Made by a program: the position numbers and the translations under genes | Notes under the pieces: model-generated | What the model was told of the DNA's origin: nothing | Databases searched by the model: none | What the model saw: the letters and a program-made list of their open reading frames with translations, nothing else | Assembly (NCBI GenBank): GCA_018824085.1 | Contig: JAHJHI010000025.1 | Span: 1-58,794 of the forward strand | Length of the DNA: 58,794 bases | Direction: 5' to 3' | Source: Gammaproteobacteria bacterium | Lineage (GTDB): Bacteria > Pseudomonadota > Gammaproteobacteria > Burkholderiales > Rhodocyclaceae | Shown here: positions 49,683 to 58,360 of the stretch, one piece after another | Layout: every line of letters starts with the position of its first letter | Numbering within the stretch: position 1 is the first letter of the stretch

Positions 49683-50273
49683 ATGTCGGCAATAGCGCGG
49701 GAGACACTCATGAGCCTCGAACACTATGCACGGGAGCGACCCCGCTTCCGCCGCCAGGTGATGGCGCACAAGCGAAGGCGCGCATTGCGCATCGGAGAAC
49801 ACGTGACGTTGATGTTTGAGGACGAATTGACCATCCGGTATCAGGTGCAGGAAATGCTCCGGATCGAGCGGGTTTTTGAGGAGCAGGGCATTCGCGATGA
49901 GCTGGGCGCTTACAATCCCCTGATTCCGGATGGCAGCAATTTCAAGGCAACCATGTTGATCGAATTCCCAGAAGAGCAGGAAAGAAGACGTCGCCTGTCG
50001 CAACTCATCGGCATCGAGGACGCCGTCTGGATGCGGGTGGCGGGCCACGGGGCCGTGCATGCGATCGCCGACGAGGACCTTGACCGTCAGAATGGGGCGA
50101 AGACCTCGGCAGTTCATTTCCTGCGCTTTGAACTGGATGGTGCGATGAAGCGCTCTTTGCTGGATGGTGCGGCGTTGTCGGCCGGTATTGATCATCCTGC
50201 GTACGAGGCAAGCGTCGATCCGGTTCGCCCGGATCTGCGTGATGCCCTGCTGTGCGATCTGGGGCTGCGATGA
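49683..50273 (+). CDS. DUF3501 family protein
   Basis: A 196-aa protein of unknown function. LSLEHYARERPRFRRQVMAHKRRR is a basic N-terminal helix (here the segment after residue 10), then VTLMFEDELTIRYQVQEMLRIER, NPLIPDG and KATMLIEFPEEQERRRRL, ending in a beta-rich part with VHFLRFEL. The pattern is DUF3501, a family found next to rubrerythrin and Fe-S oxidoreductase genes. The start could be the GTG at 49680 or the ATG at 49683. Its stop overlaps the next start by ATGA. Confidence 0.82.
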   Translation: MSAIARETLMSLEHYARERPRFRRQVMAHKRRRALRIGEHVTLMFEDELTIRYQVQEMLRIERVFEEQGIRDELGAYNPLIPDGSNFKATMLIEFPEEQERRRRLSQLIGIEDAVWMRVAGHGAVHAIADEDLDRQNGAKTSAVHFLRFELDGAMKRSLLDGAALSAGIDHPAYEASVDPVRPDLRDALLCDLGLR

Positions 50274-50845
50274 GCCGGGTTTTCGCTGTGAGCGTGCCTG
50301 CGTGCGCGGCGCTATGGCTGGCGCTTTCCTGTGCGCCGGCATTCGCGCAGATTACCGACTGGCAGAAACCCGAGCCGTTCCGCGGCGAGGTCGGTGGTCC
50401 GGCGCCGGCTGTCGAGGATGAATACGAACTGCCGCAGGTGTCGGTGGCCAAGGATTGGCAGGAGTTCTATGTCGGCGCCGAAACGCGCAACCGGTACTTC
50501 GTCGCACGTGACAGCCTGTCGGTCGGCAAGGACGGTTCGATGCGCTTTGTGTCCAGGGTGGTGACTGCAGGCGGCGCGGAAAATGTGTCGGTCGAGGCCA
50601 TCCGGTGCGCGACTGGCGACCGACGCCTGTATGCCTATCTGCGTGACGGCAAGGCCTGGTCCCTTTCCAAGGACACCGAGTGGTCGCCGATCAACGCCGG
50701 CAATCGCTTGAACGCGTATCGGCTGACGCTCTACGAGGAACATTTCTGCTGGGCTGACCATCCTGTCGAGCCGCGACAGGCGCTGCAATCCCTTGCCGGA
50801 AGCTTCAAGCCGCGCACCGGAAATCCGCTGACCGGATATCGTTGA
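50270..50845 (+). CDS. CNP1-like family secreted protein
   Basis: A 191-aa protein with a signal peptide (SVPACAALWLALSCAPAFA). The mature part contains DWQEFYVGAETRNRYFVARDSLSV, AIRCATGDRRLYAYLRDG and EEHFCW, with two cysteines that may form a disulfide. This matches the CNP1-like family of neisserial and betaproteobacterial periplasmic proteins, whose function is unknown. It overlaps DUF3501 by four bases, so it is translated from the same transcript, and coq7 follows 21 bp downstream. Confidence 0.75.
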   Translation: MSRVFAVSVPACAALWLALSCAPAFAQITDWQKPEPFRGEVGGPAPAVEDEYELPQVSVAKDWQEFYVGAETRNRYFVARDSLSVGKDGSMRFVSRVVTAGGAENVSVEAIRCATGDRRLYAYLRDGKAWSLSKDTEWSPINAGNRLNAYRLTLYEEHFCWADHPVEPRQALQSLAGSFKPRTGNPLTGYR

Positions 50846-50866
50846 ATACTTGAGCGTGACTCATCC

Positions 50867-51487
50867 ATGCTAGATCGCCTGATCACCGAGCTTGACCGTG
50901 CCTTGCGTACCCTCGCGGCACCTGCCCGAACCTATCGCACCGTGCCGGGCAGCGACTTGCCCGAGACGGATCTCGAACCTGCGGAGCGCAGCAGGGTGGG
51001 GTCGCTGATGCGCGTGAATCATGTCGGCGAAATCTGTGCCCAGGCCCTGTATCAGGGGCAAGCGCTGACGTGCCGTGACCCGGCTGTCCGCGCTGCGCTC
51101 CGACGCGCCGCGACAGAAGAGACCGAGCATCTGTCGTGGACCGCCGGACGTCTTTCCGAGCTTGGTTCGCGCAAGAGCCTGCTCAATCCGGTGTGGTACG
51201 GCGGCGCTCTCGCCATGGGTGTTGCAGCGGGCGTGATAGGCGACAAGTGGAACCTCGGATTCCTTGCAGAAACCGAAAAACAGGTCGAGGCGCATCTGCA
51301 GCGGCATCTGGACCGGCTGCCCGCAGCGGACCAAAAATCCTGGCGCATTCTCGAACAGATGCGTCAGGACGAGCGGGACCACGCACATACTGCCGAGCGG
51401 CTCGGCGCTGCCGAGCTGCCGGCGCCGGTGAAGCTTGCCATGCGCGCCGCCTCGCGGTTGATGACCGGTGTCGCCTATTACGTGTAA
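50867..51487 (+). CDS. coq7: Demethoxyubiquinone hydroxylase Coq7
   Basis: A 206-aa membrane-associated di-iron hydroxylase for the late step in ubiquinone synthesis. The metal ligands lie in MRVNHVGEICAQALYQGQ, EETEHLSW, EKQVEAHLQRHL and MRQDERDHAHTA, an E...ExxH...E...ExxH pattern. The C-terminus LMTGVAYYV is typical. Coq7 replaces UbiF in betaproteobacteria. It ends the rightward group that starts at rubrerythrin. Confidence 0.95.
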   Translation: MLDRLITELDRALRTLAAPARTYRTVPGSDLPETDLEPAERSRVGSLMRVNHVGEICAQALYQGQALTCRDPAVRAALRRAATEETEHLSWTAGRLSELGSRKSLLNPVWYGGALAMGVAAGVIGDKWNLGFLAETEKQVEAHLQRHLDRLPAADQKSWRILEQMRQDERDHAHTAERLGAAELPAPVKLAMRAASRLMTGVAYYV

Positions 51488-51496
51488 AGCCGCTCG

Positions 51497-51922
51497 TCAG
51501 GCTGTGGGGGCTTCAAGAATCTCCCACGTGTGTTCGATCGTGGCCGTTTTCCCAAGCATGATCGAAGCCGAGCAATACTTTTCCGCTGACAGATGTACGG
51601 CGCGTTCGACCACGTCAGGCTTCAATCCGGTGCCGCTGATCCGATAGTGAAACACGATGCGGGTAAACACCTTCGGGTCTTCCGCAGCCCGATCGGCCTT
51701 GAGCGCCACTTCGCAGCCAACGACTTGTTGCCGGCTCTTCCTGAGGATGAGCATCACGTCGAATGCCGTGCAGCCGCCGGTGCCCGCGAGCAGTAGCTCC
51801 ATCGGACGCGGGGCGAGATTGCGCCCGCCGGCCTCGGGAGCGCCGTCCATTGCGAGCAGGTGGCCTGAGCCCGTTTCCGCCACAAAACTCGCGCCATCCA
51901 GCCACTTCACAACACAGTCCAT
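51497..51922 (-). CDS. OsmC family protein
   Basis: A 141-aa OsmC/Ohr-fold protein. MDCVVKWLDGASFVAETGSGH is the family start (written in outline) and LLLAGTGGCTAFDVMLILRK holds the first reactive cysteine; the second is in LSAEKYCSASIML. OsmC proteins reduce organic hydroperoxides with thiols. The ATG at 51922 was chosen; the longer frame to 52015 is not family-like. It is convergent with coq7 and divergent from the rplM region. Confidence 0.88.
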   Translation of the reverse strand: MDCVVKWLDGASFVAETGSGHLLAMDGAPEAGGRNLAPRPMELLLAGTGGCTAFDVMLILRKSRQQVVGCEVALKADRAAEDPKVFTRIVFHYRISGTGLKPDVVERAVHLSAEKYCSASIMLGKTATIEHTWEILEAPTA

Positions 51923-52209
51923 CAATCTTCCCCTTGGTGAGCGTCGCCGGATTGTAATCCGGCGCTTCGTTGCCGCAGCGGGCAGCTCCGCCATCGAGAT
52001 TGGTGCAATGCGCAATTTCTGGGGAATGCGTGTTGGTGTGAGTTGGCCGCGGCCGGTTTGTTGCTGAGAAATGAATAGCGTTAGCGAAATAAGCCAGTGA
52101 AATATATTGAGAATTTAACCCCGGGTCCCGGGGCGGCGGCGGAATGCACCAGGTTTGTGCGATGCAAAATAAACTTGCGCAGGGCCCTTCGGTGCGCAAT
52201 AATCAGTCA
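51923..52209. other. Intergenic region upstream of the candidate small RNA and rplM
   Basis: 287 bp with no supported protein gene. It contains an AT-rich block (about 52060-52118), then a small palindrome CCCCGGGTCCCGGGG (52119-52133). TTGCGC at 52175-52180 and AATAAT at 52198-52203, 17 bp apart, form a possible promoter for the small RNA that follows. The OsmC promoter must also lie here. Confidence 0.45.
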
Positions 52210-52312
52210 TCGAATTCAGAGTGACGCCCGAGGCGGTGCTCTTTCAGGTGTCTCCTCCACCCTCCTCCTTTGGTGTGGATTCAGCGCGACTCCAAGGAGT
52301 CGCGCTTTTTTT
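52210..52312 (+). ncRNA. Candidate small RNA with CUCCUCC anti-Shine-Dalgarno motifs
   Basis: About 103 nt between a possible promoter (-10 AATAAT at 52198-52203) and a perfect terminator (52284-52312). No protein fits. CTCCTCC occurs twice, at 52252-52258 and 52262-52268; the second copy lies in the 10-nt loop of a CACC/GGTG stem (52258-52261 and 52272-52275). Exposed CU-rich loops of this type are a hallmark of base-pairing small RNAs that block ribosome-binding sites. Alternatively it is an attenuated leader of rplM, although rplM has its own promoter downstream. Expression is not shown by sequence alone. Confidence 0.6.
52284..52312 (+). terminator. Rho-independent terminator before the rplM promoter
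   Basis: A perfect 10-bp stem GCGCGACTCC/GGAGTCGCGC (nine pairs with a CAAG loop is more realistic) is followed by seven T residues. It faces rightward in a place where no rightward protein gene ends, which is the main evidence for a small transcript upstream. Confidence 0.9.
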
Positions 52313-52328
52313 ATTCCAGCAGACAAAC

Positions 52329-52357
52329 TTGACACACAAAAACCGGCAAGTTATATT
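52329..52357 (+). promoter_or_regulatory. Promoter of the rplM-rpsI operon
   Basis: TTGACA at 52329-52334 (perfect consensus) and TATATT at 52352-52357 are 17 bp apart, predicting a start near 52364 and a leader of about 40 nt. It lies just after the small-RNA terminator. Confidence 0.85.
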
Positions 52358-52402
52358 CGCCGGCTTTTGGGCGATCTCGCCCGAAATCATGGGACGTTCG
52401 AG

Positions 52403-52831
52403 ATGAAAACCTTTTCAGCCAAGCCGCACGAAGTCGAGCGCGACTGGTACGTTGTCGATGCCTCTGACAAGGTGCTCGGGCGCCTTGCAAGCGAGATCGC
52501 GCGCCGCCTTCGTGGCAAGCACAAGCCCGTCTTCACGCCGCACGTCGATACCGGCGACTATATTGTCGTCGTGAATGTCGAAAAGCTGCGCGTGACCGGC
52601 AACAAGACTCAAGACAAGATGTACTACCGTCATTCGGGTTACCCGGGTGGTATCTACGAAACCAATTTCGCCAAGCTGCAGCAGCGCTTCCCGGCCCGTG
52701 TGCTGGAAAAGGCTGTCAAGGGGATGCTGCCCAAGGGGCCGCTGGGCTACGCAATGCTCAAGAAGCTGAAGTGCTACGCAGGGACGGAGCATCCGCACAC
52801 CGCGCAGCAGCCCAAGGCGCTGGAAATCTGA
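52403..52831 (+). CDS. rplM: 50S ribosomal protein L13
   Basis: A 142-aa ribosomal protein that binds 23S rRNA early in 50S assembly. [20 protein letters not shown] is the usual start and [13 protein letters not shown] and [11 protein letters not shown] are conserved. The ATG at 52403 follows its own promoter. rpsI follows 13 bp later, the universal rplM-rpsI pair. Confidence 0.98.
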   Translation: MKTFSAKPHEVERDWYVVDASDKVLGRLASEIARRLRGKHKPVFTPHVDTGDYIVVVNVEKLRVTGNKTQDKMYYRHSGYPGGIYETNFAKLQQRFPARVLEKAVKGMLPKGPLGYAMLKKLKCYAGTEHPHTAQQPKALEI

Positions 52832-52844
52832 GGACTGATCAGTC

Positions 52845-53243
52845 ATGGCATTTAACGTTGATTACTACTACGGCACCGGTCGTCGAAAGACTGCGGTAGC
52901 ACGTGTTTTCCTCCGCCCCGGCAAAGGCTCTATCATTGTGAACGACAAGCCGGTTGACGAGTTCTTTTCGCGTGAGACCGGTCGTATGGTCGTGCGTCAG
53001 CCGCTCGAACTCACCGAACATGTCAGCACCTTCGACATCAAGGTGAATGTGATCGGTGGTGGCGAATCCGGGCAGGCCGGGGCCGTCCGTCACGGCATCA
53101 CTCGCGCCCTCATCGAGTACGATGCGACGCTCAAGCCGGCATTGAGCGGTGCCGGTTTTGTCACGCGGGATGCGCGTGAGGTGGAGCGTAAAAAAGTGGG
53201 TTTCCACAAGGCGCGTCGTCGCAAGCAGTTCTCCAAGCGCTAA
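52845..53243 (+). CDS. rpsI: 30S ribosomal protein S9
   Basis: A 132-aa ribosomal protein whose basic C-terminal tail ([17 protein letters not shown]) reaches the P site. [19 protein letters not shown] and [19 protein letters not shown] are typical. It is followed by a strong terminator. Confidence 0.98.
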   Translation: MAFNVDYYYGTGRRKTAVARVFLRPGKGSIIVNDKPVDEFFSRETGRMVVRQPLELTEHVSTFDIKVNVIGGGESGQAGAVRHGITRALIEYDATLKPALSGAGFVTRDAREVERKKVGFHKARRRKQFSKR

Positions 53244-53266
53244 TCCGTCGCTTGCTGTTGCAATTG

Positions 53267-53295
53267 AAAAAGGCCGCCGTGAGAGCGGCCTTTTT
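53267..53295 (+). terminator. Rho-independent terminator after rpsI
   Basis: AAAAAGGCCGC and GCGGCCTTTTT form an 11-bp stem around a 7-nt loop, ending in TTTTTC, 23 bp after the rpsI stop. It ends the ribosomal protein operon before argC. Confidence 0.92.
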
Positions 53296-53365
53296 CGTTT
53301 CTGGCATCATTTCGTGCTTGCTGCCGACGCAGTGAGCGCCGGGTCATTCCAAGTTGGGGGGTCAA

Positions 53366-54397
53366 GTGGCTATCAGAGCAGGCATCGTTGGGGGGACGGG
53401 GTACACGGGCGTCGAGTTGCTGCGGTTGCTGGCGCGGCATCCCGATGTCGAGATCAAGGCGATTACGTCGCGCGGGGATGCGGGAAAGCCTGTGTCCGAC
53501 ATGTTTTCAAGCCTGCGTGGCCATGTCGATCTCGCGTTCTCTGATCCAGCGCAAGCCGGCCTTGATGCGTGTGACGTGGTGTTCTTCGCCACGCCCAACG
53601 GGATTGCAATGGAGCAGGTGCCGGCCTTGCTGGATGCTGGTGTCAAGGTAATCGACCTTGCTGCGGATTTCCGGCTGAAGGACGTGGATGCATGGGCGAA
53701 GTGGTACGGCATGCCCCATGCGTGCCCGGGTGTGCTGGAGCGTGCGGTCTACGGTCTGCCGGAAGTGAATCGGGCGCTGATTCGCGGAGCCCAGTTGGTC
53801 GCCAACCCTGGTTGTTATCCTACCGCGGTGCAGCTCGGTTTCGCACCGTTGGTCGAGGCGGGGGTCGTCGATGTGGCGAATCTGGTTGCCGATGTGAAGT
53901 CCGGTGTGTCCGGTGCCGGGCGCAAGGCCGAAGTGTCCGCGCTTTTTGCGGAGGCGGGCGACAATTTCAAGGCTTATGGTGTGGGCGGGCATCGGCACCT
54001 GCCCGAGATTCGTCAAGGGCTGTCAGCGATTGCGGCGAAAGATGTCGGTTTGACCTTCGTGCCTCACCTCACGCCCCTCATTCGCGGTATTCATGCGACG
54101 CTCTATGCGCGCCTTACGGCCGACTGTGATCTGCAGGCGCTGTATGAAGGTCGATACCGGGGCGAGCCATTTGTCGATGTACTGCCTGCTGGCAGCCACC
54201 CGGAGACACGGTCGGTGCGAGCCTCGAACATGTGTCGCATCGCTGTTCATCGTCCGCAGGGTGGTGACGTGGTCGTTGTTCTGTCGGTCATCGACAACTT
54301 GACGAAAGGCGCTGCGGGGCAGGCGGTCCAGAATATGAATCTGATGTTCGGCATAGATGAATCGTGTGGACTAGAGCTCGTTCCGGTCTTGCCGTAA
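53366..54397 (+). CDS. argC: N-acetyl-gamma-glutamyl-phosphate reductase
   Basis: A 343-aa NADPH-dependent enzyme of arginine synthesis, acting on the product of ArgB. The NADP-binding motif [16 protein letters not shown] is at the N-terminus; the catalytic Cys is in [20 protein letters not shown] carries the active-site histidine. The start is a GTG at 53366 ([10 protein letters not shown]), preceded by GGGGG; TTG at 53354 is also in frame. The 3' end overlaps the next gene by 34 bp. Confidence 0.97.
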   Translation: MAIRAGIVGGTGYTGVELLRLLARHPDVEIKAITSRGDAGKPVSDMFSSLRGHVDLAFSDPAQAGLDACDVVFFATPNGIAMEQVPALLDAGVKVIDLAADFRLKDVDAWAKWYGMPHACPGVLERAVYGLPEVNRALIRGAQLVANPGCYPTAVQLGFAPLVEAGVVDVANLVADVKSGVSGAGRKAEVSALFAEAGDNFKAYGVGGHRHLPEIRQGLSAIAAKDVGLTFVPHLTPLIRGIHATLYARLTADCDLQALYEGRYRGEPFVDVLPAGSHPETRSVRASNMCRIAVHRPQGGDVVVVLSVIDNLTKGAAGQAVQNMNLMFGIDESCGLELVPVLP

Positions 54398-55125
54398 AGG
54401 CGCGCCGCTGGCGTTCGCGCCACGGTATCGCCGCGCGGCATGTGGCGATCCATTCGCGTGTGCCTTGGTATCTGAAGGTGCTGGCCCTGGCGGGTGTCGT
54501 TGCGCTCGCCCTGGTCATCGGGCGCGGGCTCTATGAAGCGGGAAGGGGCTGGGTCGGGCTTGACGCGACACCGCTGCGTGCCGAGCTGGCAGGCCTGCGG
54601 GAGCGTCTGGCAGTTGTGGAGTCGGAATTGGCCGGTGCACAGCAACAGGTCGATTCCGCGCACAGCACGCTGCAGATTGAGCGTGCGGCGCAGGAACAAT
54701 TGACGGCCCGTATCCGGTCTTTGGAAAGCGAGAACAGCCGGCTGCGCGAAGACATGCTGGTGTTCGAGAGCCTCGCCGGTGCGAGCGGTACCGGCCAAGG
54801 ATTCAAGATCAATCGCCTTGTTCTTGAGCCTGATGTCGAGGCGGGTAGATTTCGCTACCGGATGCTCATTGTCCGTCAGGGCGGCAAGGCCGAGCAGGAT
54901 ACGCGGGGCGCTTATCAGATCGTCGCTGCGATTGACCGGCAGGGACAGGGTGCTACCATGACTTTTCCGCCTGAAGCGGGTGACTTGTCCTATCGCGTGA
55001 ACTTTCGGCACTTTCAGCGGGTCGATGGCGTTCTTGCCATGCCCGCGGGTGCCACACTGAAGTCGATTGAAGTGCGGTTTTTGCAGGACGGACAGATAAA
55101 GGCGAGAGCGACCGCAGTGCTGTAA
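54364..55125 (+). CDS. Coiled-coil inner-membrane protein (DUF6776-like)
   Basis: A 253-aa protein with a basic N-terminus, one transmembrane helix ([18 protein letters not shown], about residues 38-55), a coiled coil (about 70-135, [20 protein letters not shown] and onwards) and a beta-rich C-terminal domain ([40 protein letters not shown]). It lies directly before a bactofilin gene, 33 bp away, as seen in related bacteria. The GTG at 54364 overlaps argC; a GTG at 54439 would shorten it. Function is unknown; a role in envelope or cytoskeleton is inferred from the neighbour. Confidence 0.7.
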   Translation: MWTRARSGLAVKARRWRSRHGIAARHVAIHSRVPWYLKVLALAGVVALALVIGRGLYEAGRGWVGLDATPLRAELAGLRERLAVVESELAGAQQQVDSAHSTLQIERAAQEQLTARIRSLESENSRLREDMLVFESLAGASGTGQGFKINRLVLEPDVEAGRFRYRMLIVRQGGKAEQDTRGAYQIVAAIDRQGQGATMTFPPEAGDLSYRVNFRHFQRVDGVLAMPAGATLKSIEVRFLQDGQIKARATAVL

Positions 55126-55158
55126 TACCTGTCGGCGCTATCACTACGGAGGAGCAGA

Positions 55159-55560
55159 ATGTTCGGCAAGAAATCTGACAAACCCAAGAACCGTATCGAC
55201 AGCCTGATCGGAGCGGGTACGCGGGTGACGGGTGATGTTCATTTTCGCGGTGGCCTGCGTATCGACGGTGAAGTGATCGGTAACGTACGCGCAGAGGGCG
55301 ATGGCTCGAGCACACTGGTACTGAGCGAACATGCCCGGGTGGAAGGCGCTGTGTCGGTGACGCATGCCGTGATCAACGGTGCAGTGCACGGGCCGATAAG
55401 CTCGACGGAGTTTCTCGAGTTGCAGCCTTTGGCACGAATTTCGGGCGATGTTGTCTATGATCGACTGGAGGTGCATCTGGGTGCCATCGTGAAAGGGCAG
55501 CTTGAGCATCAGGGCGACGCGCCGCGCGCGATCGAGTTGAAGTTGGCCAGTGGCACCTGA
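55159..55560 (+). CDS. Bactofilin (polymer-forming cytoskeletal protein)
   Basis: A 133-aa protein with the bactofilin beta-helix core: SLIGAGTRVTGDVHFRGGLRIDGEVIGNV (in outline, residues 15-44), then repeats VEGAVSVTHAVINGAVHGPI and ISGDVVYDRLEVHLGAIVKGQL. Hydrophilic N- and C-termini frame it. Bactofilins polymerise spontaneously and organise cell-wall machinery, stalks or pili. The ribosome-binding site GGAGGAG (55149-55155) is strong. The coiled-coil membrane gene precedes and erpA follows. Confidence 0.92.
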   Translation: MFGKKSDKPKNRIDSLIGAGTRVTGDVHFRGGLRIDGEVIGNVRAEGDGSSTLVLSEHARVEGAVSVTHAVINGAVHGPISSTEFLELQPLARISGDVVYDRLEVHLGAIVKGQLEHQGDAPRAIELKLASGT

Positions 55561-55599
55561 TTGTTGCCGCAGCATGTCTTGAAACAGGAGCAGTGAATC

Positions 55600-55950
55600 A
55601 TGAATGCAGTCACCGAAATGCCGTCGCCGTTGATTTTTTCGGATAGCGCGGCCGGCAAGGTAAAAGAGTTGATCGTTGAAGAAGGCAACCCGGATCTCAA
55701 GCTGCGGGTCTTCGTCTCGGGAGGCGGGTGCTCGGGGTTTCAGTATGGCTTCACGTTTGACGAGGTCGTCAATGAAGATGACACCGCTCTTGAAAAGAAC
55801 GGTGTGACGCTGCTCATCGATCCGATGAGCTATCAGTACCTCGTCGGCGCCGAGATCGATTACAGCGAAGGGCTGGAGGGAGCGCAATTCGTCATCAAGA
55901 ATCCGAATGCGACCTCGACGTGCGGTTGCGGATCGTCCTTCTCGGCTTGA
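55600..55950 (+). CDS. erpA: Iron-sulfur cluster insertion protein ErpA
   Basis: A 116-aa A-type carrier that delivers Fe-S clusters to target enzymes. The three cluster cysteines are in [11 protein letters not shown] and [27 protein letters not shown] is a typical start. ErpA would serve IspG and other Fe-S proteins, and here possibly the two-cluster protein or BioB encoded in the window. It lies 39 bp after the bactofilin gene and converges with anmK. Confidence 0.96.
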   Translation: MNAVTEMPSPLIFSDSAAGKVKELIVEEGNPDLKLRVFVSGGGCSGFQYGFTFDEVVNEDDTALEKNGVTLLIDPMSYQYLVGAEIDYSEGLEGAQFVIKNPNATSTCGCGSSFSA

Positions 55951-55963
55951 CGTTGAAGGCGGT

Positions 55964-57052
55964 CTAGGCGGGCCAGATGGCGCCCAGAATCCGGGGGCCT
56001 CTTGCGCCGGTCACTGCAGGAATGTTTCCCGCTTCCCGGCTCAGCGCGCAATGTGCGAGCCAGGCGAATGCCATCGCTTCCACCGTGTCGGGCGCAACGC
56101 CGATTTCGGCCGTACTCCGGACGAGAGTATCTGTTGCGGCGCGCAGGCGCCGCAACAGATAAGAGTTGAACGCGCCACCGCCGCACACCACGATCTCTTC
56201 TGCAGCGAAACGTGCTCTGCGCAATGCCGCGGCCACGGATTGAGCAGTCAATTCAGTCAGTGTCGTCTGGACGTCTACCGGAGGTGTGCCGGGCGAAATC
56301 AGCGAGCGAAGCCAGTTGAGGTTGAACTGCTCTCGGCCACAGCTTTTTGGCGGCTTGGTTGCAAAGAACGGGTGGGCCATCAGACGTTCAAGAAGAGCTG
56401 GATCGACCGTGCCCTGCGCGGCCCACATGCCGTCGTGATCGTAGCGCATGCCCCGCGTGTGCTCGATCCACGCGTCCATCAGGACGTTTGCCGGACCGCA
56501 GTCGAATCCGAGCACCGGCTGGTCCGCGGCGAGCAGGGTCAGGTTCGACATGCCTCCCAGATTGAGAGCGGCGCGTGGCTGCGTGCCGCTCCCCAGCATG
56601 TAAGCGTGGAAAGCGGGTACGAGGGGGGCGCCTTGCCCTCCCGCGGCAATATCCCGCGCCCGGAAATCCGATACAACACAAATCCCGGTTAACTCAGCGA
56701 GTAGCGCCGGTGCGTTCAGCTGCACCGTGTAGTGGTGTTCGGGCGCATGACGGATCGTCTGGCCGTGGCACCCGATTGCGGCTATTGAGCTGGCTGGAAC
56801 GGCTGCCTCGGCCAGCGTGTCCGTCACCGCTTCAGCATAGAGTCGGGCTAGATCGACGGCCGCCACGCTGGATCGGTGGATTTCGTCCGAGCCGCTGCAA
56901 CAGAGTGCGGCAAGCTCCGTCCGTAAAGCGGGCGGCAGTGCATGGTGCCGATGTGCAACAAGGACAGGGCGATCACCCGAGACGTCGGCGACGACAGCGT
57001 CGATCCCGTCGAGACTGGTGCCGGACATGATGCCGATATGGAGTGCGCTCAT
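55964..57052 (-). CDS. anmK: Anhydro-N-acetylmuramic acid kinase
   Basis: A 362-aa sugar kinase that recycles anhydromuramic acid released from the cell wall. IGIMSGTSLDGIDAV at the start binds ATP and substrate; GCHGQTIRHAPE, ALNLGGMSNLTLL, GFDCGPANVLMDAWI and VCGGGAFNSYLL are characteristic. The ATG at 57052 is used; the frame to 57082 is longer but not family-like. It is divergent from tyrS across 108 bp. Confidence 0.96.
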   Translation of the reverse strand: MSALHIGIMSGTSLDGIDAVVADVSGDRPVLVAHRHHALPPALRTELAALCCSGSDEIHRSSVAAVDLARLYAEAVTDTLAEAAVPASSIAAIGCHGQTIRHAPEHHYTVQLNAPALLAELTGICVVSDFRARDIAAGGQGAPLVPAFHAYMLGSGTQPRAALNLGGMSNLTLLAADQPVLGFDCGPANVLMDAWIEHTRGMRYDHDGMWAAQGTVDPALLERLMAHPFFATKPPKSCGREQFNLNWLRSLISPGTPPVDVQTTLTELTAQSVAAALRRARFAAEEIVVCGGGAFNSYLLRRLRAATDTLVRSTAEIGVAPDTVEAMAFAWLAHCALSREAGNIPAVTGARGPRILGAIWPA

Positions 57053-57160
57053 CGTGTGCCACGCCTGCCGGGCCGGTCGCATGCGATAACATCAGCGGTT
57101 TTTGCGTGCCGGTCCCTCGGGACGTTGGCGACCGACGGCGCATGTACTTGAGGTGCTTTC

Positions 57161-58360
57161 ATGGCAGAAGTTGAACAGGCGTTGGCGTTGATCAAGAGAG
57201 GGGCTGAAGAGCTGCTCCCCGAAAGCGATCTGGTCGAGAAGCTGAAAACTGGCCGACCATTGCGGATCAAGGCGGGTTTTGATCCTACCGCACCAGACCT
57301 GCATCTGGGGCATACCGTCCTACTCAACAAGTTGAGGCATTTTCAAGACTTGGGACACCGGATCCTGTTCCTCATCGGCGATTTCACCGGGGCGATCGGT
57401 GATCCGACCGGCAAGAATGTCACCCGGCCACCGTTATCTGCCGAACAGGTGCAGGAGAATGCACGCACTTACCAGGAACAGGTTGCCAAAATCCTGGACC
57501 CGGCGCGCATGGAGGTGGTTTTCAACTCAACCTGGATGCATGCCCTTGGTGCGGAGGGGATGATCCGTCTCGCCTCTCGGCACACGGTTGCCCGAATGCT
57601 CGAACGCGATGATTTCGCGAAGCGTTATGCAGGGAATCAGCCGATCGCCATTCACGAGTTTCTCTATCCGTTATGCCAGGGTTATGACTCGGTTGCGCTG
57701 GAAGCGGATGTGGAACTGGGTGGAACGGACCAGAAGTTCAACCTGCTCATGGGGCGGGAACTGCAGAAACAGTATGGCCAGGCGCAGCAGGTCGTACTCA
57801 TGATGCCGCTTCTTGAAGGACTGGATGGAGTGAACAAGATGTCCAAGTCCCTGGGAAACTACATCGGCGTGTCGGAGCCGCCGAACGAAATCTTTGGCAA
57901 GGTCATGTCGGTATCGGACACGCTGATGTGGCGGTATTACGAATTGCTGTCCTTCAGGGCCATGTCGGACATCGACGCCTTGCGGCGAGATGTTGCAGAC
58001 GGGCGCAACCCGCGCGACGCAAAGGTAATGCTTGCGCAAGAGCTGGTTGGACGCTTCCACGGGGATGCGGCGGCGCGGGGCGCGCTGGCCGACTTTGAAT
58101 CGCGTTTCCGGCAGGGAGGCGTACCGGACGATCTTTCGACAATCGAGCTGCCGGCGCCCGCCGGAGGGTTGCTCATTGCGCAAGCCTTGCGAGCTTCGGG
58201 TCTGACGGCGACCACTTCCGAAGCCCTTCGGATGATTGACCAAGGCGGTGTGCGGCTCGACGGTACGAAGGTGTCGGACCGCGGGTTGCTTCTTCCGGTC
58301 GGGGCAAATGTCGTTGCGCAGGTGGGAAAGCGCAAATTTTGCAGGATCGTCGTTATTTGA
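57161..58360 (+). CDS. tyrS: Tyrosyl-tRNA synthetase
   Basis: A 399-aa class I synthetase with the HIGH-type motif H48-L-G-H51 and the KMSKS loop ([11 protein letters not shown]). The C-terminal S4-like domain ([17 protein letters not shown]) binds tRNA. It belongs to the TyrZ-like group. The gene directly precedes an rRNA operon promoter, an arrangement found in many Rhodocyclales. Confidence 0.98.
   Translation: MAEVEQALALIKRGAEELLPESDLVEKLKTGRPLRIKAGFDPTAPDLHLGHTVLLNKLRHFQDLGHRILFLIGDFTGAIGDPTGKNVTRPPLSAEQVQENARTYQEQVAKILDPARMEVVFNSTWMHALGAEGMIRLASRHTVARMLERDDFAKRYAGNQPIAIHEFLYPLCQGYDSVALEADVELGGTDQKFNLLMGRELQKQYGQAQQVVLMMPLLEGLDGVNKMSKSLGNYIGVSEPPNEIFGKVMSVSDTLMWRYYELLSFRAMSDIDALRRDVADGRNPRDAKVMLAQELVGRFHGDAAARGALADFESRFRQGGVPDDLSTIELPAPAGGLLIAQALRASGLTATTSEALRMIDQGGVRLDGTKVSDRGLLLPVGANVVAQVGKRKFCRIVVI

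Noticed and set aside
51923-52402. Extension of rplM upstream to 52097 and short frames in this gap
   Set aside because: L13 starts with [11 protein letters not shown] at 52403; the upstream part holds a terminator and a promoter.
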